This document shows positions 33,250 to 40,112 of a DNA stretch of 64,000 bases, one piece after another. Numbering within the stretch: the first letter of the stretch is position 1; every line of letters starts with the position of its first letter. The position numbers and the translations under genes are program-made. Under the pieces are notes generated by a model that was given only the letters and a program-made list of their open reading frames with translations, searched no databases and had not been told where the DNA came from. Source of the stretch: UBA8914 sp034002905 (lineage in GTDB: Bacteria > Pseudomonadota > Alphaproteobacteria > UBA9219); contig JAVEZQ010000001.1 of NCBI GenBank assembly GCA_034002905.1, positions 186,001 through 250,000 of the forward strand, in the 5' to 3' direction.

Positions 33250-33460
33250 TTAGGGTTATTCCCGAGGGCAGGAAAAAGCTGTCCTTCGGGGTGTAGTTAC
33301 CTCGTACAAGCGGTGCTTTGCGTTGCCGTTACTAACGCTGCCTTTCGGCCCTTTATGGCTCGGGAGGCAGTGGCGTATGTCCAAGCTTCACGGCTAAAGG
33401 CCATTGCAGTCGTCTTGTACGATTAACTAACTCCCGTGCCACCAGAGGTTACTCTCTGGT
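33250..33460 (+). ncRNA. Candidate structured RNA after the broken integrase
   Basis: The 287 bases between integrase and lipoprotein genes have no gene but dense complementarity. There is a hairpin CCCGAGGGCAG...CTGTCCTTCGGG (33261-33290); a closing helix TCGTACAAG (33302-33310) pairing exactly with CTTGTACGA (33414-33422); inner stems GCGTT/AACGC and CTGCC/GGCAG; and a final hairpin CACCAGAG/CTCTGGTG (33439-33460). I do not recognise the fold. It may be a small RNA, a leader element of the lipoprotein gene, or an attachment region. Strand is a guess. Confidence 0.35.
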
Positions 33461-33487
33461 GAGCACTTCTCTCACTGGGGGTTAGAA

Positions 33488-33943
33488 ATGAAACTTACAA
33501 AGCCCATTACTCTTGTTGCCCTCCTGTTCACGCTCTCGGCATGTGCTGTGGCTGACGTACAGCAGTACGGCACGATTGATCCAAACGATAAAACCGTGAC
33601 GGTTCATACTGGCGGTGGTGGGTTAAATGGCCAGCTAAAGGGTATTTTGAATTCAAGAGGATTTAAACTGACTGTAGATTCCGGCCCCAAGGTTACAGAA
33701 GGAACAATGGGCGAGAAGACAAGACTTGTATCTTACGAAACCATGCGCACACGCTATAGGCTACAAGTTCACACCAAAATCTATGATTCATGTATCACTG
33801 GCGATCCCGCTATTATCTATGACGTATCCTTTATCGACAATCAATCAGGCTCCGAAATCTTCACGATCAATGGTCGCGGCTGTCAAAGCTGGGCTGTTGA
33901 TGAATTCAAAAAAGCCCTTGAAGCCAAACCAGAGAAATATTGA
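33488..33943 (+). CDS. Small lipoprotein
   Basis: A 151-residue secreted protein. The signal peptide has a lipobox LSAC, so Cys19 would be lipid-modified. The mature part has a glycine-rich HTGGGGLNG segment and two later cysteines (DSCITGD, GRGCQSW) that could pair in the periplasm. GGGG precedes the ATG. The next gene (membrane protein) starts 12 bases after its stop, so the two are co-expressed. No family recognised. Confidence 0.7.
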   Translation: MKLTKPITLVALLFTLSACAVADVQQYGTIDPNDKTVTVHTGGGGLNGQLKGILNSRGFKLTVDSGPKVTEGTMGEKTRLVSYETMRTRYRLQVHTKIYDSCITGDPAIIYDVSFIDNQSGSEIFTINGRGCQSWAVDEFKKALEAKPEKY

Positions 33944-33954
33944 GGGGAATGGCC

Positions 33955-35052
33955 ATGCATCTGTTAGCGGCCTTTCTCTGTTTGTTTCTGGTATCTTTTG
34001 ATGTTGCTGGACAACCTGTTGAACCAAGGCTGGCCCAGCCTGATAATCCGCTGAGAGTTTCATTGCCTGAGGCTGCATTTAACACAGCAAATGTGTTTGA
34101 AAGTGTTGCTTCTCGCGTCAAACGCTTTTCTGCTTCTCAAAATCCAAACACGGATCGGGAAGAATGGCTAAAGAACAGAGATGCTTTCCTAAAAGACATT
34201 CCCACTGACTATTGGCAAGAGTTTGCTTATGCCCACAGTCTTGGACAAGCGCAGGCTCTTAAGCAAGAGATAGACAAGGAAACCAGTGATTATGAGCTTA
34301 GGAAACGTGCAGGAGAGCGCGGCATTGCTATCACCGTCATTGTAACGCTCATAGACTTTCCATTGCTTTGGACGCTCCTTGTAGCAGTCAGAGCAAGAAA
34401 CTCTGTTAAAGTTGTGCTGGCTGTTCTAGCAGGAACTTTCTTTATTCGCCTTATCGCTTGGCCTTTTGCGCTAAGCCGACCAATCCCAGAGGACATGTTT
34501 GTAGCTTTATGGGCACAAGCAACATTCGGCCTTTATCTCCACAGAGTTTTAGCCTTTTCCAAAGCTCGCCCATTGTTTGATTCTCCGATTGCCTTCAATC
34601 TTCCACACACGCTCACAGGCATTCGCCTTTTCTTCTGGGAGTGGGCTAGTCGAACCATAGGGCTACTCAATCGCTGGGCGCGTAGGCTGGACAAATGCAC
34701 CTTGCCGCTATTGGTCTTGCTACCGTTTGCCTTCTTTTCCCTCCACTTCATCAACATATTCTTTGTGCTGTATGCCCTGAGCTGGGGCTTGTATCTGTTC
34801 GGCTTTGTTGTGCCCTTGCTTGTTCTGGAATGGATAGCCCGATTTGTATTTTCAGCGATCAAGTCAGGTATTCACGAAAGAATAGCAGAAGTCGCAAAAG
34901 GTAAGCTCTCAGAACTCAATCAGGAGTACACCGAAAAACAAGTGCCCAGAAAGGCTAAGGATTGGCTCAGGAGTGGGTTTGAGTATCGGGGAGTCTGTGA
35001 TGCGCACGACCACACGAAACAATCACCTGAGGCTTTTAACGGCGAAAAATAA
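33955..35052 (+). CDS. Multi-pass membrane protein of unknown function
   Basis: A 365-residue protein with an N-terminal signal-like segment (HLLAAFLCLFLVSFDVAG), a soluble periplasmic stretch of about 100 residues, then about five hydrophobic helices (for example ITVIVTLIDFPLLWTLLVAV and FFSLHFINIFFVLYALSWGLYLFGF) and a basic cytoplasmic tail. I chose the ATG seven bases after GAGGGG. Coupled to the lipoprotein gene, it may form an envelope complex with it. No known family. Confidence 0.65.
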   Translation: MHLLAAFLCLFLVSFDVAGQPVEPRLAQPDNPLRVSLPEAAFNTANVFESVASRVKRFSASQNPNTDREEWLKNRDAFLKDIPTDYWQEFAYAHSLGQAQALKQEIDKETSDYELRKRAGERGIAITVIVTLIDFPLLWTLLVAVRARNSVKVVLAVLAGTFFIRLIAWPFALSRPIPEDMFVALWAQATFGLYLHRVLAFSKARPLFDSPIAFNLPHTLTGIRLFFWEWASRTIGLLNRWARRLDKCTLPLLVLLPFAFFSLHFINIFFVLYALSWGLYLFGFVVPLLVLEWIARFVFSAIKSGIHERIAEVAKGKLSELNQEYTEKQVPRKAKDWLRSGFEYRGVCDAHDHTKQSPEAFNGEK

Positions 35053-35313
35053 GTTCATGGCACTGAAACAAGGTAAACAGAAATTATCCATACACCCCTG
35101 AAAAGCCCTGTATGGTAAACAAGAAGGAGTCTTCCTGTTAATGTTTGGCCTAAATCTTAACAGATTGTTAATGCTAAGCTTATGAAACTATTATATATTT
35201 TCTGAAATCGCCCCGTATTTTTGCTATGATACCCCTGCATAAGGCCGCGCATTTAAGAACAATATGGCCTTCGGATTTGATGAAACAATTTTGAAAAGAA
35301 AGCTGGGGTTGCT

Positions 35314-35880
35314 ATGACTGATGCAGCGAGAAATATTCAAGCGCGAACGGGCACGAACTATGGACAGCCTGCCGCTGCAAAAGGAAAACTACGGCTTATG
35401 ACAAAGCAGACCAAAGCACAGGAAGCGAAGGTTGAACCATACATGGCAAAGATGCCTGATGGTTCACTTCATGACGTGCATCATGAAAGTGGCGGTTTGT
35501 TCCGTGTTAATGAGAAGTTGATATTCCTTGGCGACTGCACGGAAACGAAGCGCGGCCAAGGGACTATTACCACATATGACTTTACCCCAGACTCGTCGGC
35601 CTATGTAACGTGGGTTCAAAAAGGCGTTGTTCATGAGCCTAAGATGCGCTTCAAGCGTGATAGTAAGACGAAGCGGCCTGTACCTCTGGCACAGGAAGAT
35701 TGGGAACCGCTTTACCAACACATGCTTGCAGTAAACGAGAAAGCAAACCGCATAGCTGCTGAGCTTGGCGATAAAAGCAAAGGTTCTGAACGCTATATTT
35801 TGCCTGAACCAGAAGCCCCAGAAGAACGCCCCAAACCCCTTAAACCATCAAAAAATGACAAGCGCCCTCAGTTGCAGTAA
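35314..35880 (+). CDS. Hypothetical protein, cassette copy A gene 1
   Basis: A 188-residue soluble protein. Its middle (FRVNEKLIFLGD...GVVHEPKMRFKRDSKTKRPVPLAQED) aligns with YRVGQKMMYIA...GALVPSTFEIDEKTGQPVPVTAEDE in the product of the 37574-38077 gene, and both end in a Lys/Pro-rich tail with KDKR or NDKR. It is therefore homologous to the first gene of the opposite cassette. GGGG precedes its ATG. A TATGAT box about 90 bases upstream could be a promoter. Function unknown. Confidence 0.65.
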   Translation: MTDAARNIQARTGTNYGQPAAAKGKLRLMTKQTKAQEAKVEPYMAKMPDGSLHDVHHESGGLFRVNEKLIFLGDCTETKRGQGTITTYDFTPDSSAYVTWVQKGVVHEPKMRFKRDSKTKRPVPLAQEDWEPLYQHMLAVNEKANRIAAELGDKSKGSERYILPEPEAPEERPKPLKPSKNDKRPQLQ

Positions 35881-35894
35881 CGCTGGGGGCTCTG

Positions 35895-36704
35895 ATGGCT
35901 ACCGACAACTTCAAAGGCAAGAAAACACCTGAAGCTATAATTCGGCTCGTAGCGCGTGAGATAACGCGCCTTGGTGTTCATGCGTTTGATTATAACGGAC
36001 GCAATGTTCTTTATACTGGCCCAGACGAGAGCTATTGGAACGGTGGCGACAAAAACAAAGAAATTGCTGAGCGGTTTGTTTCTGAATGGTGTGCGCGGTG
36101 GTTTGAGGGCTCAGAGATTGGCAAATACGTCTTTGAAGGGTTCAGCGTTTATACCCTGTTTAATGGTCTGTATGGCAAGCGCACACGCAAATCCAATAAT
36201 GCCATCGGTAAAGTTTCTAAATACGCCTCTCGCCGCTTTATCAAGGCGGCCTTTGGAGAGGTTGCTACGGCAGTCTGTGGCGCAAACAAAAAGCGCGTGT
36301 TCTATGATGCCGAGCTTCCTGTGCTGGTCAAGAATACCAAGATTACAACCATCAATGGCTTGCCCAGAGAGCTTGTAAAGGCGTTCTATGATATTAACCG
36401 CGACGAAGCCTATCAGCTTATTTGCTGGGCTGAATTGCTGGAAGCCAAGCGCAAGGCAGACCGTACAGGAGCAAAGCAAGACCGACAGGAATATGAAGCG
36501 CGGCTGCACTTCTTCACGGAAGAGCGTAAAGACGTAGCCAGCACCATGAAGAAGCATTCTCCGGCATGGGAAGCCAAGCGCATGGAAGAACGGCGTAGCC
36601 TCCTTGCAGCGTATGGGCATGAAACCTTGCTGGATGATATAAAAGCCTTTACGCCGACCATTGCTTCATTCCCGCGCCGTTCAAGGTCTGCGCTAGTTTC
36701 CTAA
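35895..36704 (+). CDS. Hypothetical protein, cassette copy A gene 2
   Basis: A 269-residue protein. Residues about 8-100 (TPEAIIRLVAREITRLG...NVLYTGPD...WFEGSEIGKYVF...GLYGKR) match the whole 123-residue product of the 37191-37562 gene (SPEQAWRIVRNEITRRKG...LSYTGPD...WLDGSPIGKFLF...FFFARG). The remaining 170 residues are an extra C-terminal part rich in Lys, Arg and Glu. The start is 14 bases after the upstream stop with GGGGG in front. Family unknown. Confidence 0.65.
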   Translation: MATDNFKGKKTPEAIIRLVAREITRLGVHAFDYNGRNVLYTGPDESYWNGGDKNKEIAERFVSEWCARWFEGSEIGKYVFEGFSVYTLFNGLYGKRTRKSNNAIGKVSKYASRRFIKAAFGEVATAVCGANKKRVFYDAELPVLVKNTKITTINGLPRELVKAFYDINRDEAYQLICWAELLEAKRKADRTGAKQDRQEYEARLHFFTEERKDVASTMKKHSPAWEAKRMEERRSLLAAYGHETLLDDIKAFTPTIASFPRRSRSALVS

Positions 36705-37190
36705 GCCATTCTTCCGCCAACTGCTATATGTGGCTTGTCTTTTTTCTGGTGACGATCTCTTTCGGAGATTGGCCATACAAGGGGTTTTCGGCAGGTGATT
36801 ATATGCCCCCAAGCAGGGCAAAACAGACGTGATGAGTGGTTGTTGTGTATTGAGGTATATCAATAGGTTATCAATTTTTCGCCCATTAGAGGAAGAGAGC
36901 TTCAGAAAGAACAGATTAACGCAAAAGAAAAGATTACCCCGCTTGAGGAGTTCCTTCGACCATAAGGGGAAGGACAGACCACAAAACAAATTGATCGGCA
37001 AAGATTAAGCAGCTTGATCTGTTTAAGAGAGCTGTGATCCAGCTATGAATAATATAAATAATTGTAATATATTAGATAATATTCAGAACATGGATAAATA
37101 TGATCCATAAATATACACCTAAGCCATCCCAAGAACGTATGAGATAGTAAGAACCATGAGAATAACAGACCATGGATAGTCGCCACCTGC
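36705..37190. other. AT-rich spacer between the two convergent cassettes
   Basis: 486 bases with no gene I can support. Short frames on the minus strand overlap neighbours and lack ribosome sites. The right third is very AT-rich (runs such as AATAATATAAATAATTG). A small ATCTC/GAGAT hairpin follows copy A but has no T-run. Confidence 0.5.
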
Positions 37191-37562
37191 TCAGATTGTA
37201 TCCGTATCCCTAATGCCGCGAGCAAAGAAAAAGTCACGAAGGCCAACATAGAGTTGGTTATCGACGAAAAGGAATTTACCGATAGGCGACCCGTCGAGCC
37301 AGACAGCAGGAATGCCAGCTGCCTTCAAGGCGTCGACCCATGCCCCGGTTCTGCTGAGGTTGCTTATTCTGGGGGCATACGGAATAAACAGATCGGGATC
37401 TGGCGAAACGGCCACATCCGGCCCGGTGTAAGAAAGGCTGTATCCTTGATGCTCAAAAGCTTCAGTCGCTCCCTTGCGCCGCGTAATCTCATTGCGAACA
37501 ATGCGCCAAGCCTGTTCGGGGGACTTTCCTGAGAAAATGTTGGATGATACTGGAGTAGACAT
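37191..37562 (-). CDS. Hypothetical protein, cassette copy B gene 2 (short form)
   Basis: A 123-residue protein homologous to the N-terminal part of the product of the 35895-36704 gene, with the shared blocks (S/T)PE...REIT-RRxG, LSYTGPD, W(L/F)(D/E)GSxIGK and F(F)xARG. It lacks the longer protein's C-terminal part. AAGGACGAACC lies before the ATG, 11 bases after its upstream partner, so the pair has the same order and spacing as copy A but on the opposite strand. Confidence 0.65.
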   Translation of the reverse strand: MSTPVSSNIFSGKSPEQAWRIVRNEITRRKGATEAFEHQGYSLSYTGPDVAVSPDPDLFIPYAPRISNLSRTGAWVDALKAAGIPAVWLDGSPIGKFLFVDNQLYVGLRDFFFARGIRDTDTI

Positions 37563-37573
37563 CGGTTCGTCCT

Positions 37574-38077
37574 TTAATGTTCGAACCTTTTGTCCTTCCG
37601 TGTTTTAGGTGGCGTTTTAGGAGAAGACGGGTTCTTGTAAACGACCTGATCTTCTGCCGAATAATGGCTTCCGACGATGCGTTGCTTGATTGGACGCATG
37701 CCTTTTTGTTTGCGATATTCAACGCCAGTAAGCTGGTCTATTACAAGTTGATCGATCAGCAGCTTTTCATCTTCAGCTGTAACAGGAACAGGCTGTCCCG
37801 TTTTCTCATCAATCTCAAACGTAGAGGGAACTAAGGCCCCCCGCTGTGTTGTAAGGTCTTTGACGTAGGCTTTACCAATGCTTGTAACAGAGACGCCTTC
37901 GCCGCTGCCTTCTCCACCCATCGCTATGTACATCATTTTTTGCCCAACGCGATACACCACGGTTTCCTCTCCGAAACCGTTGTCGATCATTTCGACAGGT
38001 GTTTTGCTCGTTGATGGCATTACAAAGGGCATCCAAGCCAAAGGCGTTTCATAATTCAAAGCTACTGCTTCCAACAT
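37574..38077 (-). CDS. Hypothetical protein, cassette copy B gene 1
   Basis: A 167-residue protein homologous to the 35314-35880 product in the middle and in the basic tail (PPKTRKDKRFEH). A strong ribosome site, GGAGGACATT, stands directly before the ATG I chose; a longer frame begins with TTG and lacks support. It is the first gene of the minus-strand copy of the duplicated two-gene cassette. Function unknown. Confidence 0.65.
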   Translation of the reverse strand: MLEAVALNYETPLAWMPFVMPSTSKTPVEMIDNGFGEETVVYRVGQKMMYIAMGGEGSGEGVSVTSIGKAYVKDLTTQRGALVPSTFEIDEKTGQPVPVTAEDEKLLIDQLVIDQLTGVEYRKQKGMRPIKQRIVGSHYSAEDQVVYKNPSSPKTPPKTRKDKRFEH

Positions 38078-38819
38078 AATGTCCTCCAATGGCTTTCTCA
38101 AATAGTTTCAGAAATATTAACGGGTTAAAATGCCCTACCGAATAAACCCGAATACGAGATGCATCTTACCAGAAAATGGCAGCTCAAATAATTTCATCAA
38201 TACTTTTAAGCACATAGTTACTTTTGTGTTAACGCTTTTTGCGCGTTAAGGAATTCGAGCGGGATTCATTGCGTTTTTCGGCAGGCGCTTAACCATACTT
38301 GTGCCTTGTGCAGAGTCAGTCTTCGTCGGGGGCACTATCTTGTTCGATTTTTTCCTTTAACGAGAAGCTGAAAATCGGCGCCTGCTTATATTGGAGTTTG
38401 TCCCTTTACAGGGGTATCGCCTTTACTTTGTTGGCTGACGCAATTTGTAGGACGAGGTCGGTAGCATTGGCAGGAAAGAAGAGAAGACACCAGAAATCTG
38501 TTCCCTGCTTGTATAACGTCCCCACCGACGTTGGCGGCTCCTCTTCGTAATGCCGAGTGTTTTTGGTTCTATCGGCCTCGTTCAGATAATCGCATTTCGA
38601 TAGGTTTAAACCTTGCCCGATCTTGTTAATGGGGGCTTTTTTAATGGCGGAAAGCGAAGCTGTGGACGGCTTGCTGAGTTTGACAAAAATGTTTCTCCAC
38701 GAAGCGCAAAAATAGGTAAACTTTTTGGACGCAGCGCGTCGCAAGCGGCGCACCCGCACAAAATCAAAAGCATGCCGAAGGCGCGATGATACGATCTGAG
38801 GGAGCCGTAAAGGGTCCTC
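38078..38819. other. 742-base gene-poor stretch between cassette B and tRNA-Ser
   Basis: No convincing gene. Short frames on both strands lack ribosome sites and protein-like composition. A TTAACGC/GCGTTAA inverted repeat with a 7-base loop lies at 38229-38249 and could belong to the cassette B promoter region. This is where an island end next to the tRNA 3' end would lie. I found no repeated copy of the tRNA end in it. Confidence 0.45.
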
Positions 38820-38912
38820 TGGCGGAGTCGGAGGGATTCGAACCCTCGATACAGGTTAACCCCGTATAACGGTTTAGCAAACCGTCGCCTTCAGCCACTC
38901 GGCCACGACTCC
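38820..38912 (-). tRNA. tRNA-Ser (anticodon GCT)
   Basis: Read on the minus strand this is a complete 93-base class II tRNA. The acceptor stem is GGAGTCG/CGACTCC, the D-arm GCCGAGTGGCTGAAGGC, and the anticodon stem-loop ACGGT-TTGCTAA-ACCGT gives GCT (reads AGC/AGT serine codons). A long variable arm, the T-arm GAGGG-TTCGAAT-CCCTC, discriminator G and an encoded CCA follow. Its 3' end faces the accessory DNA to the left. Confidence 0.95.
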
Positions 38913-39150
38913 AAACTCAATATTGGCGCTTCAAAGCCTCAAGGGCTGAAGGCCACATATACTAACCTTGCCTTGCAAGGAGGGCAGCTACTCGGCCACG
39001 ACTCCAAACTCAATATTGGCGCTTCAAAGCCTCAAGGGCTGAAGGCCACAGATACTAACCTTGCTTTGCAAGGAGGGCAGCTACTCGGCCACGACTCCAA
39101 GCTCAATATTGACACTTCACAAAGCCTCAAGGGCTGAAAGTCAACACATA
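38898..39150. repeat. 93-bp tandem repeats that include the tRNA-Ser 5' end
   Basis: Two full 93-base units and a partial third unit start at 38898, 38991 and 39084. Each begins with CTCGGCCACGACTCC, the complement of the first 15 bases of the tRNA, followed by about 78 bases of tRNA 5' flank. Copies 1 and 2 are nearly identical; copy 3 is diverged and incomplete. The 230 bases up to the next gene hold nothing that I recognise. Confidence 0.9.
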
Positions 39151-39380
39151 TGAAACCTTGCTCAGCCTAACCCTCTGAAAGAGAGCGAACAAGGCCAGAA
39201 CCGTATAGCGTGCTTTGGCTGGATTGGGAACAGGAAAGTGCGCCCAAGGAGCCAAAAAAGTGGGGAAAAGGGGCTCTAATCACAGATGGAAATGCTTTTT
39301 CGGGGGCGGATAAGGTTTTTTAATCTGTGGGAAGGCATTCTCTTTCTAATCTGGTCGAAACACCTATGGGGTTAACGAGA

Positions 39381-40112
39381 ATGACCAATCCATTCGAACC
39401 GAAACAGAGTGAGTGGGGAAAAGCCCCTGTCTCGTCAAAGGTCGCTGCGGCCTTTGATCCTGTAATGGTGGTAAAAGAAGAGTTGGAGCGTGGCGAAAAG
39501 CTGATTTGGGCGGATCAACCTGTGGCGGGTCGGCTTTTTGCGATGGCGCTGCCTATCTTTGTTTTTGCAATTCCATGGACGGCCTTCTCTCTTTTTTGGG
39601 AAGCTATGGCGCTCGGCATCTGGCTTCACAAACCTGAACAAGCCGCGGACGACATGCAGAAGGTGTTGGGGATCGTCTTTCCGCTTTTTGGTTTACCGTT
39701 CGTGTTGATCGGTTTTGGCATGCTTTCGGCGCCTTTTGTTTTGCTGGCTCGTGCTCGCAAAACGGTTTATGCGATTACGGATCGTCGCATTTTGATCGTG
39801 ACGACAGGTAATAAGGGACGGCACAAGGTTGAATCCCGTGCCTTGAAGGATATAAGGCCCGAGCTTTCCCGCAAGGAAAACAAAGATGGAGCGGGAAGCC
39901 TATTTCTGGGGAGCGCCTTTGATATGGAGCAACCCTTTGCGCCTAACATGAAGTTGCGTGGATTCGAGCAAGTGCGCCATGTACGCGAGGTCGAAGCGAA
40001 ACTGCGCCGTGCTATCGAAGATGACCAGCGTCGCCGCAAAATGTTTGGGCGAGGCGAGGGGCTATCTCAAAAGGAAATCAAGTCGGAGCCTGCGCCTGTG
40101 TCTGGGGAATAA
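39381..40112 (+). CDS. Membrane protein with PH-like cytoplasmic domain
   Basis: A 243-residue protein: two hydrophobic helices (about 45-70 and 95-125, FAMALPIFVFAIPWTAFSLFW and VFPLFGLPFVLIGFGMLSAPFVLLA), then YAITDRRILIVTTG, a signature of bacterial PH-like (bPH) domains, and a charged tail. The last 35 bases overlap the end of the convergent glucan synthase gene. Probably an inner-membrane protein; function unknown. Confidence 0.65.
   Translation: MTNPFEPKQSEWGKAPVSSKVAAAFDPVMVVKEELERGEKLIWADQPVAGRLFAMALPIFVFAIPWTAFSLFWEAMALGIWLHKPEQAADDMQKVLGIVFPLFGLPFVLIGFGMLSAPFVLLARARKTVYAITDRRILIVTTGNKGRHKVESRALKDIRPELSRKENKDGAGSLFLGSAFDMEQPFAPNMKLRGFEQVRHVREVEAKLRRAIEDDQRRRKMFGRGEGLSQKEIKSEPAPVSGE

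Noticed and set aside
36693..37001. 102-codon minus-strand frame between the two cassettes
   Set aside because: Overlaps the end of a supported gene, has no ribosome site, and low-complexity composition.
37043..37249. Hydrophobic 68-codon minus-strand frame
   Set aside because: Overlaps the end of the 123-residue gene in another frame and lies in AT-rich DNA, which yields hydrophobic chance frames.
38406..38759. 117-codon minus-strand frame in the spacer before tRNA-Ser
   Set aside because: Starts on GTG in a basic low-quality stretch without a ribosome site. The C-terminal 40 residues look slightly protein-like, but not enough to call.
38898..39150. CRISPR array
   Set aside because: The 93-bp units abut directly without spacers and are tRNA-derived, and no cas genes are near.
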